Below are positions 27,823-39,961 of a stretch of 64,000 nt of DNA, piece after piece. A program made the translations under genes and the position numbers. The DNA is taken from assembly GCF_002915575.1 (NCBI RefSeq), contig NZ_PQGD01000021.1, positions 32,186 to 96,185 on the forward strand, given 5' to 3'. The notes below the pieces were generated by a model. That model worked only from the letters and a program-made list of their open reading frames with translations. It did no database searches and was not told the DNA's origin. Numbering within the stretch: the first letter of the stretch is position 1; every line of letters starts with the position of its first letter. This DNA is from Superficieibacter electus. GTDB taxonomy: Bacteria > Pseudomonadota > Gammaproteobacteria > Enterobacterales > Enterobacteriaceae.

Positions 27823-28773
27823 TCAGAACAGATTTTCGAGATCGTTGCCGTAGGCTTTGCTGACTTTATCGCTCATGGCTTTCATTTGCTGGATCATATT
27901 GGTGAGCTTACGAGCATATGCGGGATCGGTAGCATAACCCGCATTCTGCAAGGCCTGCGCGCCTTGCTCGGCGCTGGACGCCGTCGTCACCGCCGCATAG
28001 CGCGGGTTGCGGGTCAGCAGTCCCACATAATCAGAAAGCGCTTCCAGATAAGAGCTGTACACGCGGAACTTCGCTTTCACTTTTTTCGCCACGCCGTTCT
28101 CAAACTCGGTGGTGGTAATTTCGGTGACCGGCCCTTTCCAGCCGGAAGAGGCCTTCACACCAAACAGGTTAAAGCTCGGTTCACCGTTTTCGCGTTTGAT
28201 CTGCCGCTGGCCCCAGCCTGATTCCAGCGCGGCCTGGGCAAGAATAAGATGATGAGGAATACCGCTTTGCTCACTCGCCAGACGCGCAGGCAGGGAAAGC
28301 TGCGCCAGAAAATCTTTACTGTCGCCGGAGAGCGCGGTATCGGTAGATTCCGGCACTTTCGGCAACGCTTTACGCACCATCTGCGTCAGCGTCTGATTTT
28401 GATAGCTGGTCACCGTTTCAAGGTCAAAACGCATCGGCGTCTGTGTGGGTTGCTCTGACGGCTGGGATTGCCCGGCCGCCAGTTGTTTAACCATCATCTC
28501 CGCCAGGCCCAGTCCTTTTCCTGCGGTCATCTGCTGGGCGATTTGCTGATCGTACATACTGGTGTAAAGACGCGTTTGGTCGCTGCCAAACAGCCCATCC
28601 TTCGGCAGTGCATCACGCATACTTTTCAGCATCATCTGCACGAACATGCCTTCGACCTGACGCGCCACCGGCTTCAGGTTCGCCTGCGGGTCCTGGCCGG
28701 TTTTGTTTTTCAGCTCGTTCAACGATTGTGCATCCCACGCCGCGCTGGAGAGCAGTTTGCTATCGCTTAGCAT
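27823..28773 (-). CDS. flgJ: Flagellar rod cap and peptidoglycan hydrolase FlgJ
   Basis: 316 residues. The N-terminal part (to about 150) caps the growing rod. The C-terminal part is a glucosaminidase-family domain that opens the peptidoglycan for the rod, with the acidic residue in AQAALESGWGQRQI. The start overlaps the flgI stop by one base (ATGA), so translation is coupled. Confidence 0.97.
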   Translation of the reverse strand: MLSDSKLLSSAAWDAQSLNELKNKTGQDPQANLKPVARQVEGMFVQMMLKSMRDALPKDGLFGSDQTRLYTSMYDQQIAQQMTAGKGLGLAEMMVKQLAAGQSQPSEQPTQTPMRFDLETVTSYQNQTLTQMVRKALPKVPESTDTALSGDSKDFLAQLSLPARLASEQSGIPHHLILAQAALESGWGQRQIKRENGEPSFNLFGVKASSGWKGPVTEITTTEFENGVAKKVKAKFRVYSSYLEALSDYVGLLTRNPRYAAVTTASSAEQGAQALQNAGYATDPAYARKLTNMIQQMKAMSDKVSKAYGNDLENLF

Positions 28774-29867
28774 CAGATGATTTCCACTTTTGCCCGCAGG
28801 CAGCCCGCGCTTTGCATTGACTGCAGAATGGACATCAGTTCCATTGGCGTTGCGCCCAGGGCGTTAAGTCCTCTTACCACACTATTCAGGTTGGCGCTGG
28901 AGTTGACGCTCTGCAGCGATCCGCCGCTCTGACGCAAATCGATTTGCGTTTGCGGAGTCACCACCGTCTGACCGCCGCCAAACGGCGTATCCGGTTGGCT
29001 GACGTTCGCCTGACGGTTCACTGTTACGGACAAATTACCCTGTGCAACGGCACAGCTATCCAGCGTCACTTCCCGGTTCATCACCACCGACCCGGTGCGG
29101 GAGTTGATGATCACTTTGGCATCCTGCGGCGTAACGTTAACCATCATATTCTGAATGTCTGCCAGCGCACGGACCTGAGAACTGTTGCTCGCCGGAACGC
29201 GAACCTGCACGGTACGCGCGTCCAGCGCGGTAGCGCCGTAGCCGCCGTTACGGTTGATGGTATCCGCTACCTGCTGCGCCAGGGTAAAGTCTTCTTCATT
29301 AAGTTGAAGGTTAATGGTGTTACCCGAGCCGAACTGGGTCGGGATTTCGCGCTCGATCACCGCCCCGCCGGTAATTCGCCCACCGTTGAGTTGGTTCACC
29401 TGTACACTACTACCGCCAGCAGACGCGCCTGCGCCGCCGACCAGAATATTGCCCTGCGCCAGGGCGTAAACCTGATTGTCCACCCCTTTCATCGGGGTCA
29501 TCAGCAGCGTGCCGCCGCGCAGGCTTTTGGCGTTGCCCATTGAGGAAACCACAATATCAATCGCCTGCCCCTGACGGCCAAACGGCGGGTATTTCGCCGT
29601 CACCATTACCGCCGCCACGTTTTTGAGCTGCATATTGGTGCCCGCCGGGACGGTAATGCCCATCTGTGAGAGCATGTTATTCAGGCTTTGAGTGGTAAAC
29701 GGCGTTTGCGTAGTCTGGTCGCCCGTGCCGTCCAGCCCCACCACCAGCCCATAGCCGATCAGGGAGTTATCGCGCACGCCCTGCACGCTGGTCAGGTCGC
29801 GAATACGCTCGGCCTGCGCAGCACCGGCAATAAGGATCAGCGCAATGCCAATCAGGGATTTAAACAT
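28773..29867 (-). CDS. flgI: Flagellar P-ring protein FlgI
   Basis: 364 residues from ATG 29867 with GCGAGG upstream; a GTG two codons earlier is less likely. The Sec signal peptide [19 protein letters not shown] is cleaved before ERIRDL. It forms the periplasmic bushing ring around the rod. The conserved Cys in LDSCAVAQG and the Cys in SAGCLRAK are a likely disulfide pair. Confidence 0.97.
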   Translation of the reverse strand: MFKSLIGIALILIAGAAQAERIRDLTSVQGVRDNSLIGYGLVVGLDGTGDQTTQTPFTTQSLNNMLSQMGITVPAGTNMQLKNVAAVMVTAKYPPFGRQGQAIDIVVSSMGNAKSLRGGTLLMTPMKGVDNQVYALAQGNILVGGAGASAGGSSVQVNQLNGGRITGGAVIEREIPTQFGSGNTINLQLNEEDFTLAQQVADTINRNGGYGATALDARTVQVRVPASNSSQVRALADIQNMMVNVTPQDAKVIINSRTGSVVMNREVTLDSCAVAQGNLSVTVNRQANVSQPDTPFGGGQTVVTPQTQIDLRQSGGSLQSVNSSANLNSVVRGLNALGATPMELMSILQSMQSAGCLRAKVEII

Positions 29868-29878
29868 AGCCACCTCGC

Positions 29879-30577
29879 TTACATCGGCGATAAGTTAAGG
29901 AAGAAACGCTGGAGCCAGCCCATATTCTGCGCTTCGTTGATATAGCCGTTGCCGACATATTCAATGCGCGCATCTGCCACCTGGGTTGACGACACGGAGT
30001 TACTGCCGCTGATGGTGCGCGGGTTGACGACGCCGGAAAAGCGGATGAACTCAGTACCCTGATTAATCGCGATCTGTTTTTCACCCACTACGTGTAAGTT
30101 ACCGTTGACCAGCACCTGATCCACCGTCACCGTCAGCGTGCCGCTAAAGGTGTTGCTGGCATTAGCCCCGCCTTTGCCGTTGAAAGTATTGCCGCCGGAG
30201 GTATCAACATCCGCACGGGCATTGCCAAACAGTCCTTGCAGGTAACGCGGGGTGGTATCAAAGCCAAAGTTGGTTTTACCGTCGCGGCTGGCGTTCGCCG
30301 ACGAGCTTTTGCTCGCGCTGACGTTCTCCTGAAGCACAATGGTCAGAGTATCGCCGATATTACGCGGACGACGGTCTTCGAACAGCGGCTGATAACCATA
30401 GTTCACCGGCTGCGCCGACTGAAAAATAGAACCGTTGGCGACCGGCAATGGTCCGGGAACAGGCTGTGCTGTCGTTGCGCCCTGCACCAGCGGCGTCGAG
30501 GGGATCAGAGCACATCCGTTCAGGGACATTGCCAGAACAGCCAGAAGTGAATAATGGTACGCCGCGTATTTTTGCAT
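29879..30577 (-). CDS. flgH: Flagellar L-ring lipoprotein FlgH
   Basis: 232 residues from ATG 30577, matching E. coli; an ATG three codons upstream is also in frame. The lipobox SLNGC places the lipidated cysteine at position 22. It forms the outer-membrane ring of the basal body. It lies 11 bases ahead of flgI in the operon. Confidence 0.97.
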   Translation of the reverse strand: MQKYAAYHYSLLAVLAMSLNGCALIPSTPLVQGATTAQPVPGPLPVANGSIFQSAQPVNYGYQPLFEDRRPRNIGDTLTIVLQENVSASKSSSANASRDGKTNFGFDTTPRYLQGLFGNARADVDTSGGNTFNGKGGANASNTFSGTLTVTVDQVLVNGNLHVVGEKQIAINQGTEFIRFSGVVNPRTISGSNSVSSTQVADARIEYVGNGYINEAQNMGWLQRFFLNLSPM

Positions 30578-30632
30578 TGCTTTCATCTTTAAAATCAGAG
30601 CGCCGACGTGACAGTGTCACATCGGCTACCTC

Positions 30633-32184
<1,552 letters not shown>

Positions 32185-32204
32185 TAAGCTATCCCGTCAG
32201 GCGC

Positions 32205-33458
32205 TTAGCGCAGGTTAACCAGCGTGTTGAGGATCTGATCCTGGGTTTTGATGGTCTGCGCGTTAGACTGATAGTTACGCTGGGCGACAATCATATTCAC
32301 CAGTTCTTTACTCAAATCGACGTTGGACGCTTCCAGCGCACCGTTGGTCAGCGTACCAAAGTTACCGCTGTTGGCAGTACCCAGCAGCGCAACGCCGGAA
32401 GCCTGAGTCGCAGCCCAAATATTATCGCCCTGAGAGGCCAGTCCTTCGTTATTGGCAAAGTTAGCCAGCACGATCTGCCCCAGCACCTGCGACTGTTCAT
32501 TGGAATAATTACCGACTACGGTGCCGTCATCGTTAATCTGATAACTCACCAGGTCGCCCGGCTTATAGCCATTCTGCGAGCTGGCAACGACGTTATTCGC
32601 GCCGGTGTTCTGCTGCATAGAGTCAAAGAAACTCAGCGCAAAGGTCGCCGGGGTGGCACCGTTCATGGCACCGGTAGTAACGTTGATCTGCGGCTGCGCA
32701 TTGGCGTTCCCGTTAAGCACACCATTGGCATCGTAATCGTAAACCCCTTCCAGTTGACCGTTGTTATCAAAATTCATCTGTGCTGCTTTGGTCACTGGCG
32801 CATCTGCTACGCTGGAATCCTGGGTCCACACATCCCATTTATTTTCCGCTGTTTTCACGTAATACACGTTAACGTCATGGGCGTTACCCTGAGTATCAAA
32901 AACGGTGATAGCAGCTTTTTTGTTGTAGGTATCAGCGTCGCTGGCGCTGAAGGTCGTTTTTGCAGGCACCGCATCCGAAGAGTTCAGGTTGATTTGCATG
33001 GCTGCTGTGGTGGTGGTTTTGGCCGACATCAGCGTATTAGGAATAGAAATGCCGGTCGGGTTTGCGCCCTGCTGCACGGTCGGCGGTGTGCCGGTTGCCG
33101 GATAACCCGTTAACTGCAAACCCTGCATGTTCACCAGATTCCGGTTTTCATCCAGTTTGAACTGACCGTTGCGACTGTAGTAAACCGAACCATTACTGTC
33201 GACCAGACGGAAAAAACCGTTCTGGCTTATCGCCACGTCCAGTCCGCGACCGGTATTGGTGGTCGTACCGTCGTTAAAGTCCTGGGTGATGCCCGCCACT
33301 TTTACGCCCAGACCGACTTTAGAGCCGGCGAACATATCGGCAAACGACGCCGTGCTCGACTTAAAGCCATAGGTGGCGGAGTTGGCGATGTTGTTGCCAA
33401 TGACATCGAGGTTGGAGGCCGCAGCGTTCAGGCCGCTAACCGCTTGAGAAAAGGCCAT
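32205..33458 (-). CDS. flgE: Flagellar hook protein FlgE
   Basis: 417 residues, about 15 longer than E. coli FlgE. The extra length lies in the variable central, surface-exposed domain. The N-terminal NNIANSATYGFKSS and C-terminal ELVNMIVAQRNYQSNAQ motifs are conserved. The hook polymerises under the FlgD cap, whose gene is 13 bases upstream. Confidence 0.97.
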   Translation of the reverse strand: MAFSQAVSGLNAAASNLDVIGNNIANSATYGFKSSTASFADMFAGSKVGLGVKVAGITQDFNDGTTTNTGRGLDVAISQNGFFRLVDSNGSVYYSRNGQFKLDENRNLVNMQGLQLTGYPATGTPPTVQQGANPTGISIPNTLMSAKTTTTAAMQINLNSSDAVPAKTTFSASDADTYNKKAAITVFDTQGNAHDVNVYYVKTAENKWDVWTQDSSVADAPVTKAAQMNFDNNGQLEGVYDYDANGVLNGNANAQPQINVTTGAMNGATPATFALSFFDSMQQNTGANNVVASSQNGYKPGDLVSYQINDDGTVVGNYSNEQSQVLGQIVLANFANNEGLASQGDNIWAATQASGVALLGTANSGNFGTLTNGALEASNVDLSKELVNMIVAQRNYQSNAQTIKTQDQILNTLVNLR

Positions 33459-33471
33459 AACTTACTCCTGA

Positions 33472-34158
33472 TTAAATAATCTGCCGAACTTCGTCGAGTG
33501 TGGTGGTGCCGTAGGTACCGAGATCCAGCAGGCTGCCGTTTTCGCCACGCGTCACGCCCTGAACCAGTGCGAATTGCAGCGGCTGTGCCACTAGCTGCGT
33601 TGCGCCGTTACTGGCAGCAATGCTGACGTTATACGATCCTTCCGGTGCCGCGGTGCCATCGGTGGCGGTGCCGTCCCAGCTAAAGGTATGGACGCCAGCG
33701 GTTAATGCGCCAATATCGATAGTGCGCACGACTTTGCCGCTCTTATCGGTGATCGTGGCGGTGACGTTATCTGCTGCCTGCTGAAGTTCTACCCCAAACG
33801 GCGTGGTGGTGCTGTTGCCGGAAAGTACGGTGGTGCCAGGGATCATTACGCCGTGATCGATAAGCGTTGAAGCCTGTAAAGACTGATTGTTATCAATTTG
33901 CCCGGAAATGGAGCCCAGCGTGGTATTGAGCTTTTCAATGCCGCTGACGGTGCTGATTTGCGCCAGTTGGGTGGTCAGCTCGTTATTTTCCATCGGGTTG
34001 GTCGGGTCCTGATTTTTTAACTGCGCTACCAGCAGGGTTAAAAAGCTGCTTTGCAGATCGGAAGCGCTGTTACCCGTCACCGTGCTGGTGCTGGTTTTAC
34101 TGCTGGTGGAACTGACGCCCGTATTCGTGGGATCATTTAGATTGACAGCGATAGACAT
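33472..34158 (-). CDS. flgD: Flagellar hook cap protein FlgD
   Basis: 228 residues. The N-terminal region carries the conserved FLTLLVAQLKNQDPTNPMEN stretch, followed by a tudor/FnIII-like domain. It acts as the scaffold for hook assembly and is shed when FlgK is added. The Ser/Thr-rich start is normal for the family. Confidence 0.97.
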   Translation of the reverse strand: MSIAVNLNDPTNTGVSSTSSKTSTSTVTGNSASDLQSSFLTLLVAQLKNQDPTNPMENNELTTQLAQISTVSGIEKLNTTLGSISGQIDNNQSLQASTLIDHGVMIPGTTVLSGNSTTTPFGVELQQAADNVTATITDKSGKVVRTIDIGALTAGVHTFSWDGTATDGTAAPEGSYNVSIAASNGATQLVAQPLQFALVQGVTRGENGSLLDLGTYGTTTLDEVRQII

Positions 34159-34169
34159 TGATCTCTCCT

Positions 34170-34574
34170 TTATTGTCCGAGCGTCAGGGTTTTCAGCATC
34201 ATGCTTTTTACGGTATTCAGGACTTCAACGTTTGCCTGGTAGCTGCGTGACGCGGACATGGTGTTAACCATCTCCCCGACCACATCCACGTTAGGCATCC
34301 GCACGTAGCCCTGGGCGTTAGCCAGCGGATTTCCGGGTTCATAAACCAGTTTGTCCGCCGCCTGGCTTTCAATTACGCTGGCGACTTTCACACCGCCAGT
34401 CGCGGCACCCGCCTGCGCATCTACCTGAAAAACCACCTGCTTTGCGCGGTAAGGTTCGCCGTCAGGCCCGGTTACGCTGTCGGCGTTCGCCAGGTTACTG
34501 GCTGCCACATTAAGTCGCTGCGACTGCGCAGTAAGCGCAGACCCCGCGACGTCAAAAATATTCAGTAACGCCAT
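34170..34574 (-). CDS. flgC: Flagellar proximal rod protein FlgC
   Basis: 134 residues, the same as E. coli. The N-terminal [13 protein letters not shown] axial motif and C-terminal [18 protein letters not shown] motif are present. It is the second gene of the flgB operon, three bases after flgB. Confidence 0.97.
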   Translation of the reverse strand: MALLNIFDVAGSALTAQSQRLNVAASNLANADSVTGPDGEPYRAKQVVFQVDAQAGAATGGVKVASVIESQAADKLVYEPGNPLANAQGYVRMPNVDVVGEMVNTMSASRSYQANVEVLNTVKSMMLKTLTLGQ

Positions 34575-34577
34575 GGA

Positions 34578-34991
34578 TTAGTTCCCCTGAAGCACGCTCA
34601 TCATGCTTTTGATTTGCCCGCCTAATACCGTCAGCCCGGTCTGATATTGCAGGCTGTTATCGGCAAACTGTGTCCGTTCCCGATCCATATCGACGGTATT
34701 ACCATCCAGCGAAGGCTGATCGGGAATGCGATACATCAGGTCAACAGCGGGGGCAGAAAGGGTCTGGGCAGGAATATGGCGTGTCGACGTCACCGCCAGT
34801 TGCATCCCGGATGTTTCCGCACGCCCACGCTCCATGACTTTATTGAGTTCACTGGCAAAATCCAGGTCGCGCGCCTGATACCCAGGGGTATCCGCATTGG
34901 CAATGTTGGCCGCCAGGACTTCCTGACGCTGCGCCCGTAAGTTCAGCGCTTCCTGCTGGAAGCGTAACGCGGCGTCGAGTCTATCGAGCAT
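34578..34991 (-). CDS. flgB: Flagellar proximal rod protein FlgB
   Basis: 137 residues. First gene of the flgBCDEFGHIJ operon. The [19 protein letters not shown] motif marks the axial family. It forms the innermost rod ring against FliE. The 157-base divergent gap to flgA must hold the FlhDC-dependent class 2 promoters, but I could not assign the boxes with confidence. Confidence 0.97.
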   Translation of the reverse strand: MLDRLDAALRFQQEALNLRAQRQEVLAANIANADTPGYQARDLDFASELNKVMERGRAETSGMQLAVTSTRHIPAQTLSAPAVDLMYRIPDQPSLDGNTVDMDRERTQFADNSLQYQTGLTVLGGQIKSMMSVLQGN

Positions 34992-35148
34992 ATCTCCTCC
35001 GCTGATGGCAAAATTTCAGCCAGTAGCTTAATTCTCCTTGCGCGCGCGTTATCGACGGAATAAACGCATAATGCGTCGCTATTTGTTGCGTTGATAGACC
35101 GCGACAACGGGTAAAATCCTTTCATTCCCGAACAGACTGGAGTTTGCT

Positions 35149-35808
35149 ATGTCTGCGCTAAAAGGCACCCTGACGGCCACGTTGCTACTCCTTTGTCCAC
35201 TGGCAAAGGCGCAGGACCTTAATGGCCAACTGTCGGCATTTTTTGCCCAGCGTCTGGCAGGCTTTAGTGATGAGGTCGTGGTGAAGGTCAAAACGGCAAG
35301 TAATTTGTTACCGCAATGTGAGCAACCCGCGCTGAGCGTTCAGGGCAATGCCAAACTGTGGGGCAATGTGAATGTGCTGGCCCAATGTGGGCGCGAGAAG
35401 CGTTATATTCAGGTGATGGTTCAGGCGACCGGTAATTATGTGGTTGCCGCCGCGCCGCTTGCTCGAGGCAGTGCGCTGACGCCAGTAAGCGTGGCGCTAA
35501 AACGCGGCCGTCTCGATCAGTTACCCCCACGCACCTTGCTGGATATTAACCAGGCTCAGGATGCAGTAGTGTTACGCGATCTGGCGGCAGGGCAGCCTGT
35601 TCAGCAATTTATGTTGCGCCAGTCGTGGCGAGTTAAAGCCGGGCAACGTGTGCAGGTGATCGCCAGTGGAGAAGGTTTTAGCGTTAACAGTGAAGGTCAG
35701 GCATTAAATAATGCGGCCATCGCCCAAAATGCCAGGGTGCGGATGTCATCAGGTCAGGTGGTAAGCGGCGTGGTGAATGCAGATGGGAATGTTCTCATTA
35801 ACCTATAA
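35149..35808 (+). CDS. flgA: Flagellar P-ring assembly chaperone FlgA
   Basis: 219 residues with signal peptide MSALKGTLTATLLLLCPLAKA. Periplasmic chaperone for FlgI polymerisation with a C-terminal SAF-like domain (VAAAPLARGSALTPVSV). It is divergent from flgB and is followed by flgM, which has its own sigma-28 promoter as well. Confidence 0.97.
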   Translation: MSALKGTLTATLLLLCPLAKAQDLNGQLSAFFAQRLAGFSDEVVVKVKTASNLLPQCEQPALSVQGNAKLWGNVNVLAQCGREKRYIQVMVQATGNYVVAAAPLARGSALTPVSVALKRGRLDQLPPRTLLDINQAQDAVVLRDLAAGQPVQQFMLRQSWRVKAGQRVQVIASGEGFSVNSEGQALNNAAIAQNARVRMSSGQVVSGVVNADGNVLINL

Positions 35809-35814
35809 TCTTTT

Positions 35815-35841
35815 TAAAGAAATTACGACCGTTGCCGATAA
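35815..35841 (+). promoter_or_regulatory. Sigma-28 (FliA) promoter of flgMN
   Basis: TAAAGAAA, an 11-base spacer, GCCGATAA, matching the class 3 flagellar consensus. It starts 6 bases after the flgA stop and lies about 59 bases before the flgM start. Confidence 0.88.
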
Positions 35842-35899
35842 TTAGTTAACAATTAATGATAGATGGCAGCAGCACCATAACCTCGGTGAGGATAACAGA

Positions 35900-36193
35900 A
35901 TGAGCATTGATCGTACATCGTCCCTGAAGCCAGTGAGCACCGTTCAGCCTCGCGAAGCCAGCGAGATTAGCACGCCAAAAGCACGCGCGGAGAAATCAAC
36001 GACCGCGAACAGCACCAGCGTTACGCTAAGCGACGCTCAGGCGAAACTGACGCAGGCGGGCAAAGATGACATCAACGTTGAACGCGTCGAAGCGCTGAAA
36101 ACGGCTATTCGTAATGGCGAACTAAAGATGGATACCGGCAAAATTGCCGACGCGTTAATCCGTGAAGCACAGAGTGATTTGCAGAGTAAATAA
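35900..36193 (+). CDS. flgM: Anti-sigma-28 factor FlgM
   Basis: 97 residues, largely disordered, with the conserved C-terminal sigma-28-binding half ([20 protein letters not shown]). It holds FliA inactive until the hook-basal body is complete and FlgM is secreted. It is read from flgA and from its own class 3 promoter. Confidence 0.97.
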   Translation: MSIDRTSSLKPVSTVQPREASEISTPKARAEKSTTANSTSVTLSDAQAKLTQAGKDDINVERVEALKTAIRNGELKMDTGKIADALIREAQSDLQSK

Positions 36194-36197
36194 CCGT

Positions 36198-36620
36198 ATG
36201 AGTCGTCTGCCAGAAATACTGGACCAAATGACCGTCACCCTTAACGCGCTTAAAGACGTTATGGATGCCGAACAGCAGCAGCTTTCCGTTGGCAGCGTCA
36301 ATGGCAGCGCATTACAACGTATCACTGAGCAAAAAAGTTCGCTGCTGGCGACGCTCGATTATCTGGAAAGTCAACGTCGTCATGAACAGGATGCGCAGCG
36401 TAGCGCTAATGATGATGTTGCCGATCGCTTGCAGAGCATTACCGAAAAAACGCTGCGCCTGCGCGAGTTAAACCAGCACAATGGCTGGCTGCTTGAAGGG
36501 CAGATCGTGCGTAACCAGCAGGCGCTTGAGGTGCTTAAACCTCATCAGGAGCCCGGTCTGTATGGTGCTGATGGCCAGGCGTCTACGGCAAACCGGGGCG
36601 GGAAGAAAATCTCTATTTAA
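36198..36620 (+). CDS. flgN: Flagellar chaperone FlgN for FlgK and FlgL
   Basis: 140 residues from ATG 36198 (MSRLPEILDQMTVTL), 4 bases after flgM. A longer frame from 36162 would overlap flgM. It is an all-helical export chaperone; heptad repeats are visible across most of the length. It delivers FlgK and FlgL to the export apparatus. Confidence 0.95.
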   Translation: MSRLPEILDQMTVTLNALKDVMDAEQQQLSVGSVNGSALQRITEQKSSLLATLDYLESQRRHEQDAQRSANDDVADRLQSITEKTLRLRELNQHNGWLLEGQIVRNQQALEVLKPHQEPGLYGADGQASTANRGGKKISI

Positions 36621-36661
36621 GCGCATCGGGAGCGGCCAGCCAGGCCACTCCCTGACTCACT

Positions 36662-38272
36662 TTATACGGTTCGGCGAGTAAATTCCTTCACTTTGAATCC
36701 CAGGATCGCAAGCGTCGCAAAGTAAGCGACAACCCCTGCAACGACCACGCCCATCAGACGCAGTATGCGCATCGGCATTTTACCCTGCGACCATTCCGGC
36801 ATCAGGTGCATCACACCCATCAGCACTGCCGCCATCACCAGCACCGCGATCATCAGACGCAGCAGAAAACTGCCCCAACCTGCCTGCGGGGTGAAGATTT
36901 TTTGCTTGCGCAGTTGCCAGTACAGCAGCCCGGCATTCAGACAGGCGGCAAGGCCAATGGAAAGTGATAACCCGGCGTGCTTCAGCGGACCAATAAACGC
37001 CAGGTTCATTAATTGCGTCATAATGAGCGTCACAATAGCAATTTTAACCGGCGTTTTAATGTCCTGACGTGAATAGAACCCCGGAGCCAGCACCTTAACC
37101 ACTATCAGGCCCATCAGGCCGACCGAATAGGCCACCAGCGCACGCTGAGTCATGGCGGCATCAAAGGCGGTAAACTTACCGTACTGGAACAGCGAAACGG
37201 TCAGCGGTTTAGCCAGAATCCCCAATGCCACCGCGCTCGGCAGCGCAAGCAGAAAACACAGACGCAGCCCCCAGTCCATCAGACGGTTGTACTCGTCGTG
37301 ATTGCCGCTGGCGAAGCTTTTGGACAATGAAGGCAGCAAAATTGTCCCCAGCGCCACACCCAGTACGCCGGAAGGAAATTCCATCAGTCGGTCGGCGTAA
37401 TACATCCACGACACCGAGCCGGAAACCAGAAATGAGGCAAAAATGGTATTAATGATAAGCGATATCTGGCTGACCGAAACGCCGAGGATCGCCGGTCCCA
37501 TTTGCCGAAGCACGCGGATAGAACCGGCATCTTTAAAACTCACGCGCGGCAGTACCAGCATGCCAATTTTCTTCAGGTGCGGCAGTTGATAAAACAACTG
37601 CAATACGCCACCAACGGTGACAGCCCACGCCAGCGCCAGTATGGGCGGATGAAAGTACGGCGCGGCAAAGAGCGCAAAGCCAATCATACTGACGTTCAGG
37701 AAGGTCGGCGCAAAGGCCGGTACCGAGAAGCGGTTCCAGGTGTTCAGGATCGCTCCCGCCAGCGACGCCAGCGAAATCAGAAAAATATAGGGAAAGGTAA
37801 TGCGCAATAACTGCGTGGTCAGGGTGAATTTATCCAGCGTACTCACGGGGACTGACGCAGCAGCATCAAGGCTGTGATGAACAACGCCCTGGACGATCAT
37901 CCCGGCATTAGGCGAATCAACAAACCCTGGTGCCGTGACCATAATCACCCATGGTGCTGCCAGCATCCCAACAATGGTTACCGCCGCCAGCGCGAGTGTC
38001 AACAAGCCGGAAACATAGGCAATAAAGACTTTGGTCGCCTCTTCCCCCTGTTTGCTTTTATATTCAGCAAGGATAGGAACGAACGCCTGGGAAAATGCCC
38101 CTTCGGCAAATATGCGCCGCAGCAGATTAGGCAGTTTGAAAGCGACAAAAAAGGCGTCGGTCGCCGTCCCGGCACCAAAGATCCGCGCCACGATCGCATC
38201 ACGGGCAAATCCCAGCACGCGGGAAAACATGGTCATTGAGCTGACAGCGGCCAGCGATTTTAATAGGTTCAT
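36662..38272 (-). CDS. murJ: Lipid II flippase MurJ with a 25-residue insertion
   Basis: Inner-membrane MOP-family flippase of 536 residues with 14 predicted helices; E. coli has 511. It moves lipid II to the periplasm for wall synthesis. The whole length difference is one block at about residues 122-146 ([20 protein letters not shown] and following), between APGF and [10 protein letters not shown], where E. coli has only ADTA. By topology this is the periplasmic loop between helices 3 and 4. Substrate-binding arginines and the rest of the protein look normal. Confidence 0.96.
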   Translation of the reverse strand: MNLLKSLAAVSSMTMFSRVLGFARDAIVARIFGAGTATDAFFVAFKLPNLLRRIFAEGAFSQAFVPILAEYKSKQGEEATKVFIAYVSGLLTLALAAVTIVGMLAAPWVIMVTAPGFVDSPNAGMIVQGVVHHSLDAAASVPVSTLDKFTLTTQLLRITFPYIFLISLASLAGAILNTWNRFSVPAFAPTFLNVSMIGFALFAAPYFHPPILALAWAVTVGGVLQLFYQLPHLKKIGMLVLPRVSFKDAGSIRVLRQMGPAILGVSVSQISLIINTIFASFLVSGSVSWMYYADRLMEFPSGVLGVALGTILLPSLSKSFASGNHDEYNRLMDWGLRLCFLLALPSAVALGILAKPLTVSLFQYGKFTAFDAAMTQRALVAYSVGLMGLIVVKVLAPGFYSRQDIKTPVKIAIVTLIMTQLMNLAFIGPLKHAGLSLSIGLAACLNAGLLYWQLRKQKIFTPQAGWGSFLLRLMIAVLVMAAVLMGVMHLMPEWSQGKMPMRILRLMGVVVAGVVAYFATLAILGFKVKEFTRRTV

Positions 38273-38381
38273 TAATGTGTTTTCCGCAACACAGAGCAGA
38301 ACGCCTGCAACGCAGGCGCTGGAAAAGGCGATTAGTCTACCTGGATTGTTATGAATTACTACTGTCAGATGTTACAGCGGG

Positions 38382-39308
38382 TTAGTCTGACGCCTGCTCA
38401 AGCCACAATTCTTCGATGATTGACTGCGCGAGTATGGCCTGCTCGCCTGACGTTTGCGGAACTGTCTGATTCTGCACGCAGTCTATAAAATGGTGCGCAC
38501 AACCGACGAATCCGCGCTGCTCCAGGGTAGTTTGCCAGCCAGGAATAGCCCGGGTAACGATGCCCGCGCCGCGCTCTTCACGCCACTCACGCATATCAGT
38601 AACGTCGAATAGCGCCCCGTCGGTGACAGCCTGCACCCATTCGCGCTGGCTCCCCGCCCGCCGGTGCATACTGGTCGTGATCTGTAACTGGCGATGGGTA
38701 AAGTGGTGTTCAGCGTAGAGCATTTGGCCCTGTTGCGTGGTTTGCAGCGTACCCATCTTAAGCTCGCCTTCGCCACCGGCCAGCCACAACGCGGTATCTA
38801 TCACGTGCAGATAATCATCCAGCAACGTGAAATGTAAATCATGCGGACCGACGCTGTTGCTGCGATGCTTGTCCATGCGCAGGGAAAATGCCGAATCCAT
38901 GTTCGCTTTCAGTTCACGGTAAAGCGGGGAGAAACGGCGATTAAAGCCGACCATTAACGTCAGATGTTTACGCTCAGCTAACGCAATTAACCGCTCAGCG
39001 TCAGCAAGATTTTCCGCCAGAGGTTTATCAACACAAACGTGCACGCCCGCATTAAGTAATTCACTCACCACCGCATAATGCGACGCGGTGGAGGTATGAA
39101 CAAAAACCGCGTCGCACTGCGCCGCCAGATGCGTAAGGGAATCCGCGCAGGGCAAACGGTAGTACTCACAGATGCGCTGCGCTTTTTCTTTAGTCGGTGA
39201 CCAGGCGGCCTGTAGCGTCCAGTCTGTTGCCGCCGTTAATACCGGCAGCCAGGCTTTTTGTGCAATCCCACCCAGTCCGACCACGCCAATACGTATTTTA
39301 TGTGCCAC
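38382..39308 (-). CDS. mviM: GFO/IDH/MocA-family oxidoreductase MviM
   Basis: 308 residues. N-terminal Rossmann motif GVVGLGGIAQKAW and the EKPLA-type motif in the form VDKPLAENLADAE. A putative NAD(P)-dependent dehydrogenase whose substrate is unknown. It lies between yceH and murJ and starts 2 bases after the yceH stop. Confidence 0.92.
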   Translation of the reverse strand: MAHKIRIGVVGLGGIAQKAWLPVLTAATDWTLQAAWSPTKEKAQRICEYYRLPCADSLTHLAAQCDAVFVHTSTASHYAVVSELLNAGVHVCVDKPLAENLADAERLIALAERKHLTLMVGFNRRFSPLYRELKANMDSAFSLRMDKHRSNSVGPHDLHFTLLDDYLHVIDTALWLAGGEGELKMGTLQTTQQGQMLYAEHHFTHRQLQITTSMHRRAGSQREWVQAVTDGALFDVTDMREWREERGAGIVTRAIPGWQTTLEQRGFVGCAHHFIDCVQNQTVPQTSGEQAILAQSIIEELWLEQASD

Positions 39309-39310
39309 GA

Positions 39311-39952
39311 TTATTCTCCCAGATGTGCCAGCAACGATTCCAGCCGCTGTTTAAGTTCAGCGACTTCACCTTCCAGTGCCTCAACGCGGGCATTCAGATC
39401 ATCAGCAGTGGCCGGCGGGGCGTCAGACACGGTGATGTCAACTTCGCCGCTAAACAGGTGCATAAAGCGGCTTTCACGCCGCCCCGGCTCGCGCGGCAGT
39501 CGCACGACAAAAGGCCCATCTTCCCGGCTGGCCAGTTTTTCCAGCGCGCTTTCCACTTCACTCATGTCGCTGAATTCGTGCATCCGCTGGGCGCGGCTGC
39601 GTAATTCTCCCGGGGTTTGCGCGCCGCGCAGCAGCAGCGTGGTCACCAGCGCGATTTCAGCAGGCGAAAGTTTAAGATCGCCAAATTCGGAATTACAAAA
39701 ACGCTGCTCGTATTTGGTTACCCGATTGCCAAAGCCGCTGACGGTGCGCAAATAATGGCGCTTCACCAGCACGTCCAGCACGTCCTGGACCTCCTGTTCA
39801 CTTAGCGACATGACCGGTTCACGGTTGGTTTTCTGATTACAGGCGGTAACCACCGCGTTGACGGAGAGCGGATACTGCTCCGGGGTCGTGACCTGTTTTT
39901 CCAGCAGGCACCCGATGACGCGCGCTTCCGTGGCGGTTAATTCGTATTTCAT
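39311..39952 (-). CDS. yceH: DUF480 protein YceH
   Basis: 213 residues. Two winged-helix-like modules typical of the UPF0502 family, followed by a short C-terminal coiled coil ([20 protein letters not shown]). No biochemical role is established. It lies between rimJ and mviM as in E. coli. Confidence 0.92.
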   Translation of the reverse strand: MKYELTATEARVIGCLLEKQVTTPEQYPLSVNAVVTACNQKTNREPVMSLSEQEVQDVLDVLVKRHYLRTVSGFGNRVTKYEQRFCNSEFGDLKLSPAEIALVTTLLLRGAQTPGELRSRAQRMHEFSDMSEVESALEKLASREDGPFVVRLPREPGRRESRFMHLFSGEVDITVSDAPPATADDLNARVEALEGEVAELKQRLESLLAHLGE

Positions 39953-39961
39953 GTCTTCTCC

